Source: Desulfobulbus sp. (GTDB lineage: Bacteria > Desulfobacterota > Desulfobulbia > Desulfobulbales > Desulfobulbaceae). From it: DNA of 25,395 nt. Positions 1 to 7,424 of the stretch are shown one piece after another (within the stretch, counting starts at the first letter, position 1; every line of letters begins with the position of its first letter). The stretch covers positions 1 to 25,395 of the forward strand of contig JAQUEZ010000079.1 in the NCBI GenBank assembly GCA_028684915.1. Direction: 5' to 3'. Made by a program: the position numbers and the translations under genes. Below the pieces are notes generated by a model, which saw only the letters and a program-made list of their open reading frames with translations, searched no databases and was not told the DNA's origin.

Positions 1-240
1 ATATAACATAATAATCAATATGTTACATCAATACTCCGCTATCCTTATTGCCTGCGATCAAATTTTCTTCACCTACGGCCGTTATAATAACACTCTGATT
101 TATCGATATTTTTTAATTCTCGTTCAGACACTAATTATTTATGATGTCACACGAAAGAGCATAAATTACAGCCGTAAAAAGGCAGGAAAATTGTGCCAAC
201 AGGCTGAGTTGTAAAATAGAATCGGTGGCGGAGGGGGCCT

Positions 241-297
241 CCGGGGGCAGGAGAAACTCCGGTCGCCTACGGCTCCCTCCATTTCTCCTGCCCCCGG
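241..297. repeat. GC-rich 16-bp perfect inverted repeat (hairpin)
   Basis: CCGGGGGCAGGAGAAA (241-256) is the exact reverse complement of TTTCTCCTGCCCCCGG (282-297), with a 25-nt loop between the arms. The loop itself contains a small CCG...CGG inverted repeat. No T-run follows, so it is not a typical intrinsic terminator. It lies 55 bp from a tandem repeat resembling an insertion-sequence end. Hairpins of this kind are found in non-coding parts of insertion sequences and as dispersed palindromic repeats; which applies here is unknown. Confidence 0.75.
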
Positions 298-351
298 GAA
301 CAACCACAACAGTGGGTGCAACCCTATCACCCTTCCTTTTATTAAATTCTG

Positions 352-397
352 GGTGGTCAATTTTCGGTAATCACAGGTGGTCAATTTTCGGTTGTCA
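352..397. repeat. Two-copy 24-bp tandem repeat, possible IS21-type element end
   Basis: The 16-bp core GGTGGTCAATTTTCGG occurs at 352-367 and again at 376-391. Each copy continues for six more bases (TAATCA, TTGTCA), so the 22-bp units match at 20 positions. The repeat period is 24 bp, and the last copy ends in CA at 397. IS21-family elements carry several direct repeats of about this size at each end and terminate in TG...CA, so a right end is plausible. No istA/istB transposase gene or opposite end is visible in the window. The family assignment comes from memory of the pattern, not from a search. Confidence 0.5.
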
Positions 398-917
398 TTC
401 ACACTTGTTGGCTTCATTATTCCTTTTTGTTGTGACCGTGGTACTGCATGGGGATGAATTGGGGTGTTTGGAATGGTCACTAAACGGTTTTGGGATTGTT
501 CCAGTTATTTCGATTTTGTTAGGCGGAAGCAATTGTTCTGCGTGCTAAACGAAAAATAGATGGGCCGCTAGGCCTCATTTGTCTGTGAAACAAATCACGT
601 GGTTCCTCCATGGGGTTCATCATTTCGCAAAACGCTCATTATTCCTATTTTCTTTAGAAATCTCAACCGATGCCTTTTTGTTATCTGTACGTAAACATGC
701 CGATAACGCCGCAGATTCGGTGCCCCGTGATCGCTTGCCTTATTTTAAGTATTTGCAACCTCAGTGGTACATATTGTTTCGAAAATGTAATAAAATTTCA
801 CGAAAGGTTACAATTGTGAATATGTAAGTCGGCCTTGTCTTTTGTGTTTGTATGCTTCGGCAAGGGATAATTCATGTACCTAACTGTAATGATGCAATAA
901 ATTTGAAAATAATAATT

Positions 918-934
918 TTGGCATTAAGGATGCT
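918..934 (+). promoter_or_regulatory. Candidate sigma-54 (-24/-12) promoter for glnB-amtB
   Basis: TTGGCATTAAGGATGCT matches the RpoN consensus (YTGGCACGRNNNTTGCW) at the invariant GG (920-921) and GC (932-933), with exactly ten bases between them. The mismatches are at less conserved positions. It lies 63 bp before the glnB start codon and predicts transcription starting near 945. Nitrogen-regulated glnK-amtB operons are commonly RpoN/NtrC-dependent, which supports the call. No clear NtrC binding site (TGCACC-type dyad) was found upstream. Confidence 0.6.
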
Positions 935-979
935 TTAGATAAATTATTGATTTGAATTTTAAAAGTAAATTGCACTTAA

Positions 980-1336
<357 letters not shown>

Positions 1337-1377
1337 ATCTAACAACAGTGATTGATCAATATTTAGGGGGTAGGATA

Positions 1378-2706
1378 ATGAAAAAACGATGTGCAATTTT
1401 AGCGTTATTGCTTCTAGCTTTACCTGTGCTCTGTTTTGGTGCGGATGAAGTCGCGCCTACAATAGCGAGCAATAAAGACGCTATCGATGTTTTGCAGAAA
1501 AATTTAAACTATGTTTGGACGCTTGTCGCGGCTTCCCTTGTGTTTTTCATGCAGGCTGGATTTGCCATGGTTGAGTCTGGTTTTACCCGTGCTAAAAGTG
1601 CGGTAAATATCATGATGAAAAACCTGATGGATTTTGCTATGGGGTCCCTTGCTTTTTGGGCGATTGGTTTCGGTATTATGTTCGGCGTCAATAAAACCGG
1701 TTGGTTTGGTACCACTGAATTTTTTCTTTCGGGATGGACCGGGCCGGATGGAGATGCTTGGGTGCTTGCCTTTTGGATGTTTCAGGTAGTGTTCGCCGGT
1801 ACTGCGGCGACTATTGTTTCTGGTGCTGTTGCTGAACGAACCAAATTTGTTGCCTATCTTATATACTCGGTCACTATTTGTGCATTTATATACCCAGTGT
1901 TCGGTTCATGGGCTTGGGGCGGTTTGCTTCATGGAAGCGGTTGGTTGGAAGGCTTAGGCTTTATTGATTTTGCAGGATCAACCGTTGTGCATTCTATCGG
2001 TGGTTGGTGTGCTCTTGCCGGTGCTATTGTTCTTGGGCCGCGGATTGGTAAATATGGTCCTAAGGGCGAGGTGCGTGCGATTCCTGGTCACAATATCCCT
2101 ATGGCAGCCGTAGGTGTGTTTATTCTTTGGTTGGGTTGGTTTGGGTTTAACCCCGGCTCCACCACGACCGGCGACAGTTCTATTGCGATGATTTTTGTCA
2201 CAACCAACCTTTCTGCTGCTGCTGGTGCCGTGTCTGCCATGTTTACTTCTTGGCTAATGTTTAAGAAGCCGGATGTTGGTATGAGTCTGAACGGTGCTCT
2301 TGCAGGCTTGGTCGGTATTACCGCAGGTTGTGCCAATGTTACTCCTGGAAGTTCGATTATCATTGGGCTTATAGCCGGTGTGTTGGTTGTTGTTTCCGTT
2401 GTAGCTTTGGATCGTATGCACATTGACGATCCGGTCGGTGCGGTTTCTGTTCACGGTGTCTGTGGCGCTTGGGGTACCCTTGCAGCAGGGCTGTTTAACA
2501 TGGAAGGCATGACGGCAAAAATCATCGGGGTGCAGTTGGTTGGAATCGGGACTGCCTTTGTCTGGGCCTTTGGTGTTTCCTTTATCCTCTTTAAGGTTAT
2601 TGATATGACAATGGGGATGCGTGTGAGCGAAGAGGAGGAGATGATAGGCTTGGATATCTCCGAGCATGGTGCACATGCATATAACGATTTTCAAACCTTG
2701 AATTAA
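1378..2706 (+). CDS. amtB: Ammonium transporter AmtB
   Basis: This is an inner-membrane trimeric ammonium channel. The ATG at 1378 follows a GGGGGTAGG-like ribosome site and gives 442 residues beginning with a signal peptide (KKR, then a Leu/Ala-rich core, likely cleaved near residue 22). Cleaved signal peptides are usual in this family. About eleven hydrophobic segments follow. The twin pore histidines are visible as H205 (TVVHSIGGW) and H359 (VSVHGVCGAWG). Other family landmarks are FMQAGFAMVESG, SGAVAERTKF and GWFGFNPGS. The C-terminal tail (MRVSEEEEMIGLDISEHG) is the part that normally contacts the PII protein. It is co-transcribed with glnB and followed by a terminator. A longer reading from 1348 would add residues ahead of the signal peptide and is unlikely. 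Confidence 0.95.
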   Translation: MKKRCAILALLLLALPVLCFGADEVAPTIASNKDAIDVLQKNLNYVWTLVAASLVFFMQAGFAMVESGFTRAKSAVNIMMKNLMDFAMGSLAFWAIGFGIMFGVNKTGWFGTTEFFLSGWTGPDGDAWVLAFWMFQVVFAGTAATIVSGAVAERTKFVAYLIYSVTICAFIYPVFGSWAWGGLLHGSGWLEGLGFIDFAGSTVVHSIGGWCALAGAIVLGPRIGKYGPKGEVRAIPGHNIPMAAVGVFILWLGWFGFNPGSTTTGDSSIAMIFVTTNLSAAAGAVSAMFTSWLMFKKPDVGMSLNGALAGLVGITAGCANVTPGSSIIIGLIAGVLVVVSVVALDRMHIDDPVGAVSVHGVCGAWGTLAAGLFNMEGMTAKIIGVQLVGIGTAFVWAFGVSFILFKVIDMTMGMRVSEEEEMIGLDISEHGAHAYNDFQTLN

Positions 2707-2726
2707 ATTGCTTCTCTGTTTAGATG

Positions 2727-2761
2727 AGCCCGCTGTGCGTGAATCGTGCGGCGGGCTTTTT
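2727..2761 (+). terminator. Rho-independent terminator after amtB
   Basis: AGCCCGC (2727-2733) pairs with GCGGGCT (2751-2757) and is followed directly by a T-run. It lies 20 bp past the amtB stop and closes the glnB-amtB unit. Confidence 0.85.
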
Positions 2762-2929
2762 GCGTTTTAGAAATTCTACAATAATGCTGACGTCCTAAAA
2801 AGCATACCGAGTACCTATGTGGCAAAAATACAGTATGTTGCAATGATGTCGGCGGCATCCTCGAAAGTTTTCAAGAGAAAAAAATATTGTCCCTAACAGG
2901 GAATCTGTAAAAATAAGGGTGAACACTTT

Positions 2930-2958
2930 TTGCATTCCTTCGCCATCTCGATTAAGAT
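2930..2958 (+). promoter_or_regulatory. Candidate sigma-70 promoter for ssb
   Basis: TTGCAT (2930-2935) and TAAGAT (2953-2958) are separated by 17 bp and lie about 60 bp before the ssb start. Both hexamers are reasonable but imperfect matches. The position fits, since a terminator isolates ssb from amtB. Confidence 0.4.
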
Positions 2959-3017
2959 CGCCCTTCGTTCATATTAAGTTGATTGTTGGCATCGGTAACT
3001 GATGTTGGAGGGGATTC

Positions 3018-3449
3018 ATGATCAATAAAGTTATATTAATCGGTAATTTAGGTGCAGACCCAGAGATTCGCTATACTCAAAGCGGAACTGCGGTGGCAAC
3101 TTTTTCCTTGGCGACCACCGAGCGTCGGAAAGGACAAGATGGCCAGGTGCAAGAGATGACCGAGTGGCACAGGGTTGTTGCCTGGCAGAGGTTAGCTGAA
3201 ATTTGTGGCGAATACCTCTCGAAAGGTTCCAAGATCTATATCGAGGGGAGATTGCAAACGAGAAAGTGGAAAGATCAGAGCGGGAATGATCGATATACGA
3301 CGGAGATAATTGCTCGTGAAATGAAAATGCTTTCCCCTCGTTCTGCTGCTGCTGGAAGTGGCGGGGGCGAGTATGGTGGAGGTGGCTACGGACATGGAGG
3401 AGATCCCTTTCCTGAACCGCCGCCTGTAGGGGATGATGTTCCTTTTTAG
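3018..3449 (+). CDS. ssb: Single-stranded DNA-binding protein SSB
   Basis: This protein coats single-stranded DNA during replication, repair and recombination and recruits partner proteins. It has 143 residues. The OB-fold covers roughly residues 1-110 and starts with the typical [19 protein letters not shown], followed by the TEWHRVVAW and [16 protein letters not shown] segments. A Gly-rich linker (about 113-130) leads to the acidic tip DDVPF at the C-terminus, the site where SSB partners dock. GGAGGGG stands just before the ATG. The gene is monocistronic, with its own candidate promoter upstream and a strong terminator 20 bp downstream. It is slightly shorter than the 178-residue E. coli protein because of the short linker. 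Confidence 0.96.
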   Translation: MINKVILIGNLGADPEIRYTQSGTAVATFSLATTERRKGQDGQVQEMTEWHRVVAWQRLAEICGEYLSKGSKIYIEGRLQTRKWKDQSGNDRYTTEIIAREMKMLSPRSAAAGSGGGEYGGGGYGHGGDPFPEPPPVGDDVPF

Positions 3450-3468
3450 GGGGTAATGCGTTGTTTGG

Positions 3469-3501
3469 GCCTGAAAGATATTTCTTTCAGGCTTTTTTTT
3501 T
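3469..3501 (+). terminator. Rho-independent terminator after ssb
   Basis: A perfect 10-bp stem (GCCTGAAAGA / TCTTTCAGGC) with a four-base loop (TATT) is followed by nine T residues (3493-3501). Confidence 0.95.
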
Positions 3502-3624
3502 GCTGTTCGGCAGGCGGCCTCTTTGATGCGGCCGGTGTGTTGTTCTCGGCATTTTTACGAGGATCGGCGCCAAAGCAAGGTGCTGAAAGTGTCACATGAA
3601 ATTGGACGATTTGGGGTGTTGCGT

Positions 3625-3942
3625 ATGTCGGTATTTGAAAAAGTTGACGTTGTACGGGAAGCGAACATTTATTTTGACGGTAAGGTGACCAGTCGGACGG
3701 TGCAGTTTGCTGACGGCACAAAAAAGACATTGGGTGTCATGCTTCCGGGGGAATATTCCTTTGGAACCGGGTCCCCTGAAATTATGGAAATAATGGCTGG
3801 AGAGCTTGATGTTTTGTTGCCAGGCGAAACTTCATGGAGGGTGGTTAATGCCGGTGATATTTTTGAGGTCCCCGGGAATTCTAAGTTCGCTCTGAAGGTA
3901 AAAAATGTTGTTGATTATTGCTGCTCCTACCTAGAGGGGTGA
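3625..3942 (+). CDS. ppnP: Pyrimidine/purine nucleoside phosphorylase PpnP (DUF1255, cupin)
   Basis: This is a small single-domain cupin that, in E. coli PpnP, phosphorolyses several purine and pyrimidine nucleosides to base plus ribose 1-phosphate. The ATG at 3625 gives 105 residues, near the family length of about 94-105. The frame is open further upstream (to 3523), but that part lacks family resemblance and a ribosome site. Family landmarks are an N-terminal EANIYFDGKV, GVMLPGEYSFGTGSPEIMEI, the GELDVLLPG turn with W at the WRVV strand, and AGDIFEVPGNSKFALKV. The ribosome site GGGGTG is weak. It stands alone: the ssb terminator is upstream and a long gene-free leader is downstream. It was recognised from similarity to the E. 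coli protein. Confidence 0.88.
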   Translation: MSVFEKVDVVREANIYFDGKVTSRTVQFADGTKKTLGVMLPGEYSFGTGSPEIMEIMAGELDVLLPGETSWRVVNAGDIFEVPGNSKFALKVKNVVDYCCSYLEG

Positions 3943-4327
3943 ATGGTGATATCCTCTCGCTCTCTGTTTGAGCTGATTGAAATGTTCAACAAAATTGATA
4001 TGTGCAAAATATCCTTAGTGTGCCTTTGCTACTCTATTGCATCTCGGCGTTGAGTGTCAAGTTGGTGTATATCGGACTGGTCAATGGAACTTGTTAAAGT
4101 AGATTGCTCAAAAAGTAACTCATGAGGGAGAGTTTGCACATCTTGTGTATGCTTCCTCGAAGGGGTAGGGCTGCCTAAGAAATCAGGCGGATTTGTCAAG
4201 AAACTATTTTGCTTGACAGATGATACCTCGACCGGTAATGAATAGCCGTTCATTCACTATATCTAGAATAACCTACTGTTCACAGAAGGTTTCATTTATA
4301 ATTTCACGTTTAAGGAGAGTCTGATTC
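3943..4327. other. Gene-free leader between ppnP and nuoA
   Basis: These 385 bp contain no supported gene; a 74-codon minus-strand frame lacks a ribosome site and family features. No clear terminator for ppnP was seen. The right-hand third carries promoter-like hexamers and two inverted repeats, described separately, which probably drive the nuo operon. Confidence 0.7.
4194..4302 (+). promoter_or_regulatory. Candidate nuo operon promoter region with two inverted repeats
   Basis: TTGACA (4213-4218) is a perfect -35 hexamer, but its partner 17 bp on, TAATGA (4236-4241), is weak. A perfect -10 TATAAT stands at 4297-4302, with only a poor -35 partner. The second would start transcription near 4309, just before the AAGGAGAG ribosome site of nuoA. 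Two inverted repeats overlap this zone: TGTCAAG (4194-4200) with CTTGACA (4212-4218), and AATGAA (4237-4242) with TTCATT (4249-4254). Either could be an operator. Which promoter is used cannot be told from sequence. Confidence 0.4.
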
Positions 4328-4687
4328 ATGGCAACAGAACTGGTGCTTTCAGCAATGGCCTTGCTAGGAATTGCTATCGTGATCCCCTTGTTTATGCTGG
4401 CGACAACGGTCATTGGACCGCGCGCCGGTGGCAAGGCGAAGAACGAAGCCTATGAGAGTGGTGTTAAACGCATGATTGGATTGGCTGAGCAGAAATTCAG
4501 CGTCAAGTATTATCTGCTCGCCATTCTATTTCTCCTGTTTGACATAGAAGCGGTGTTCATGTATCCATGGGCCGTGAGCGTCCGTGAGCTTGGATGGTTC
4601 GGCTTTACGGAGATGGTTGTGTTCATGGTTCTTCTTCTTACTGGACTTATTTATATTCTTAAGAAAGGGGTGCTCAATTGGCGTTAG
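4328..4687 (+). CDS. nuoA: NADH-quinone oxidoreductase subunit A (NuoA)
   Basis: This small membrane subunit of complex I lies at the junction of the membrane and peripheral arms. Its 119 residues form three hydrophobic helices (about 5-28, 59-82 and 92-111). The loop after helix 1 has the family motif NEAYESGV, with E43; many homologues have Cys where Ser stands here. The second helix carries FSVKYYLLAILFLLFDIEAVF, with acidic residues D72 and E74 equivalent to the conserved pair in the proton path. A good ribosome site (AAGGAGAG) precedes the ATG. It is the first gene of the nuo operon, and its last ten bases overlap the nuoB start. Confidence 0.95.
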   Translation: MATELVLSAMALLGIAIVIPLFMLATTVIGPRAGGKAKNEAYESGVKRMIGLAEQKFSVKYYLLAILFLLFDIEAVFMYPWAVSVRELGWFGFTEMVVFMVLLLTGLIYILKKGVLNWR

Positions 4688-5190
4688 GATTAGAAGCAAG
4701 TCTGGGTGATTCGGTACTGACCACCAAGCTCGACGCAGTTGTTAACTGGGGACGTCAGTACTCTCTGTGGCCGTTTGTTTTCGGAACTGCCTGCTGTGCA
4801 ATCGAATTCATGAGTGCCGCTGCAAGTCAATTGGATATTTCCCGCTGGGGTGCTGAGGTTGTTCGTTTTTCTCCTCGGCAGGCGGATCTGTTGCTTGTCT
4901 GTGGCACCATCAGTTACAAGCAGGCGCCGATTCTTAAACGAATCTATGAACAGATGCCTGAGCCCAAGTGGGTTGTTGCAATGGGCGCATGCGCAAGCTC
5001 CGGCGGTGTTTACGATAACTACTGTACTGTGCAGGGTATCGACACCATTATACCGGTGGACGTGTATATCTCAGGATGTCCTCCTCGGCCTGAAGCAGTT
5101 CTGGATGCATTGATAAAAATTCAGGACAAGATCAAGGGTGAAAGTGTGATCAACGATCGCCACAAAGATTTTAAAGGGATTCTTGATTGA
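4678..5190 (+). CDS. nuoB: NADH-quinone oxidoreductase subunit B (NuoB)
   Basis: This peripheral-arm subunit carries the terminal [4Fe-4S] cluster N2, which passes electrons to quinone. It has 170 residues. The N2 ligands are the adjacent pair C39-C40 (GTACCAIEFM), C105 (GACASSGG) and C134 (SGCPPRPE). The start is a TTG at 4678, preceded by AGAAAGGGG with seven bases of spacing, inside the end of nuoA. No ATG lies in frame before residue 45, which is past the first ligands, so the TTG start is well supported. The alternative start codon and the overlap probably link its translation to nuoA. Its C-terminus abuts nuoCD. Confidence 0.95.
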   Translation: MALGLEASLGDSVLTTKLDAVVNWGRQYSLWPFVFGTACCAIEFMSAAASQLDISRWGAEVVRFSPRQADLLLVCGTISYKQAPILKRIYEQMPEPKWVVAMGACASSGGVYDNYCTVQGIDTIIPVDVYISGCPPRPEAVLDALIKIQDKIKGESVINDRHKDFKGILD

Positions 5191-5191
5191 T

Positions 5192-6907
5192 ATGAATACG
5201 ACGGCGCTAGATACCATTCAGGCCGCGTTCCCTGGTGTACCCTGCGATACAAGTGTCGAATCAGTGGTGCTCACGGTTCAGCCTGACCAACTCGAACAAA
5301 CACTTTCCCGTCTGAAAAATGATCCGGCCCTCAATTTTGGCCTACTGTTGGACGTTACTGTTGTTGACTACCTGAATTATCCGGTAGCTCAAGAGGCACG
5401 TTTTGCAGTTGTGTATGTGCTTCGGAATTGGGAAGGAAATCTCCTCGTCCAGGTTCGCACACCTGTTGCTGATCCTGAGGTTGGTGTCCCGACCGCTACC
5501 CATTTGTGGGGTTCCGCAAACTGGGGCGAGCGTGAAGCCTACGATCAATACGGTATTGTTTTCCAGGGACATCCTGACCTGCGGAGGATTCTCAATCATT
5601 GGCAGTTTCAGGGCCATCCCCTGCGCAAAGATTATCCCATGGAGCAGGGCCAGATTTGTTACGAAAGTGACCCTCTGGAAAAAGAAATCAAGGCTCGGTT
5701 GGCCCTTAACAACGTTAATGAAACCCTGATGGGGGATATTAACACCGAGATCATGTATCTCAACCTTGGACCTTCCCATCCTGCCACTCATGGTGCGATT
5801 CGAATTCTTACTGCCCTTGACGGTGAAACCATTTTGGCCAACATTAATGAGATTGGCTATCTCCACCGTGGTTTCGAAAAAACAGCAGAAAACCGGACCT
5901 ATAATCAGGTAATTCCGCTAACCGACCGCCTTAATTACTGCTCATCGTTGATGAACAATATCGCCTATGCCAAGGCTGTAGAATCCTGGCTGGGTGTTGA
6001 TATCACTGAGCGCGCCAAATTTATGCGGGTTATCCTCTCCGAATTTTACCGTGTGCAGGATCATCTCGTATGTTTGGCCGCAAACCTCGTTGATATGGGT
6101 GGTTTGACCAACTATTGGTACCTATACAATCAGAAAGAAGCCTCGTACGACTTCATCAGCCGGTTGACCGGTGCCCGCCTTACCAGTTCCTTTACCCGTG
6201 TCGGCGGTATGTACCGCGATTTTTACGAGGGCTGGGAAACTGATATGGAGAATCAACTCAAAGACATCGAGCAGGGTGTCAATGATTCTTTGAAACTGGT
6301 GTTGAAAAACCGTATTGTCCATGATCGTACCCAGAACGTTTGTATCATGCCTGCAGAAAAAGCCCTGTCCTATGGATATACCGGGCCTTGTCTACGTGCT
6401 AGTGGCGTTCCCTTCGATCTGCGTAAGGACAACCCCTATTACTACTACGACACCTTTGATTTCACCATCCCCTTAGGATCAAAAGGCGATATTTACGACC
6501 GAATGATGATCCGCTATGAGGAGATTTTCCAGTCCATCTCCATTATCCGTCAGGCAATAAAACGAATCCCCGGTGGTCCGGTTTTTGTTCAGGATAATCA
6601 TGTTGCACTGCCGGCAAAATCCGATGTGTATTCCAATATCGAAGGTTTAGCTGGCCATTTCAAACTCATCTTTGAAGGTGTCAAAGCTCCGAAAGGGGCA
6701 TGGTACGACTCCTTTGAGGCAGCCAATGGCGAGCTCGGCTTTTACTTTGTCTCCGATGGCTCCGGGCAACCTTACAAATGTAAGGTGCGGCCACCTTGCT
6801 TTTATATGATGAGTGGTTTCCACGAAATGGTTGAAGGAGAGATGATTGCCGATGCAGTCATTAATCTCGGTAGCATCAACATTATTGGCGGAGAGTTGGA
6901 CAGATGA
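5192..6907 (+). CDS. nuoCD: Fused NADH-quinone oxidoreductase subunits C and D (NuoCD)
   Basis: This single 571-residue protein joins the 30-kDa (NuoC) and 49-kDa (NuoD) subunits of the complex I Q-module. Residues 1 to about 165 are NuoC-like, with GEREAYDQYG at 112-121 followed by FQGHPDLRRIL and HPLRKDYPM. A short linker leads to NuoD from about 180. It has LNLGPSHPATHG (the His region lining the quinone site), EIGYLHRGFEK, RLNYCSSLMNN and the usual C-terminus GSINIIGGELDR. The ATG at 5192 starts one base after the nuoB stop; an upstream TTG at 5183 (three more residues) is possible because AAGGGA at 5174-5179 is close to it. NuoCD fusions are known from E. coli and some other lineages. 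No frameshift is apparent across the junction. Confidence 0.95.
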   Translation: MNTTALDTIQAAFPGVPCDTSVESVVLTVQPDQLEQTLSRLKNDPALNFGLLLDVTVVDYLNYPVAQEARFAVVYVLRNWEGNLLVQVRTPVADPEVGVPTATHLWGSANWGEREAYDQYGIVFQGHPDLRRILNHWQFQGHPLRKDYPMEQGQICYESDPLEKEIKARLALNNVNETLMGDINTEIMYLNLGPSHPATHGAIRILTALDGETILANINEIGYLHRGFEKTAENRTYNQVIPLTDRLNYCSSLMNNIAYAKAVESWLGVDITERAKFMRVILSEFYRVQDHLVCLAANLVDMGGLTNYWYLYNQKEASYDFISRLTGARLTSSFTRVGGMYRDFYEGWETDMENQLKDIEQGVNDSLKLVLKNRIVHDRTQNVCIMPAEKALSYGYTGPCLRASGVPFDLRKDNPYYYYDTFDFTIPLGSKGDIYDRMMIRYEEIFQSISIIRQAIKRIPGGPVFVQDNHVALPAKSDVYSNIEGLAGHFKLIFEGVKAPKGAWYDSFEAANGELGFYFVSDGSGQPYKCKVRPPCFYMMSGFHEMVEGEMIADAVINLGSINIIGGELDR

Positions 6908-7410
6908 GCGATCGATCACAACTGATAGAAACGGGTAAACCGTTCGCTTTTGATGCAGAACGAGATGCAGAGTTTGAGCGTCTGGTCACCCGGTATCCCA
7001 CACGGGAATCCCTGATTTTGCCCTCTCTGTGGTTGGTTCAGGAGCAGGAAGGCTGGATCAGTGTTGAGGCAATGGCCTATATCGCTGATCGTATCGGCTG
7101 TTTTGCTACCATGGTCTATGAGGCAGCGACCTTCTACACCATGTACAACCTGCAGCCTAAGGGGAAATATCACATTTGCGTTTGCCGCACTCTCTCCTGT
7201 TACCTTTTGGGGAAACAGGAAATCGTCGATTACCTGCAGCGCGAGCTAGGCATCAAAGCTGGCGAGGTCAGTGGAGACGGCCAATACAGCCTGGAAGAGG
7301 TTGAATGTCTGGGCCACTGTGGTAGCGCTCCCGTGGTGCAGATTAACGGAGAGTTTTATGAGTACATGAATGTGGATAAGCTCAAAGAACTCTTGGCCAC
7401 GATGAAATAA
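6904..7410 (+). CDS. nuoE: NADH-quinone oxidoreductase subunit E (NuoE)
   Basis: This thioredoxin-like subunit of the NADH-oxidising module carries the [2Fe-2S] cluster N1a. It has 168 residues. The cluster ligands are C94 and C99 (VCRTLSC) plus C135 and C139 (ECLGHCGSAP). The helical N-terminal part includes YPTRESLILPSLWLVQEQEG. Its ATG overlaps the nuoCD stop as ATGA, so translation is probably coupled. Together with NuoF and NuoG it shows that this complex I has its own NADH dehydrogenase module, unlike the 11-subunit complexes that take electrons from other donors. Confidence 0.95.
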   Translation: MSDRSQLIETGKPFAFDAERDAEFERLVTRYPTRESLILPSLWLVQEQEGWISVEAMAYIADRIGCFATMVYEAATFYTMYNLQPKGKYHICVCRTLSCYLLGKQEIVDYLQRELGIKAGEVSGDGQYSLEEVECLGHCGSAPVVQINGEFYEYMNVDKLKELLATMK

Positions 7411-7424
7411 GGAGAGCGAACGAT

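Noticed and set aside
166..480. Minus-strand frame of 104 codons over the same repeats
   Set aside because: It encodes the repeated RKLTT-type read-through of the tandem repeat and a poly-Pro stretch; it is not a protein-like sequence.
225..548. Plus-strand frame of 107 codons covering the palindrome and tandem repeats
   Set aside because: The translation is direct read-through of the repeats, with no ribosome site and no family resemblance.
579..827. Plus-strand frame of 82 codons upstream of glnB
   Set aside because: It has a TTG start with no ribosome site and no recognisable domain; it could be a decayed fragment but cannot be supported.
3523..3624. N-terminal extension of ppnP
   Set aside because: The extra 34 codons have no family similarity and no ribosome site; the ATG at 3625 gives the family length.
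4029..4253. Minus-strand frame of 74 codons in the nuo leader
   Set aside because: It has no ribosome site, polar low-information sequence and no conserved features.
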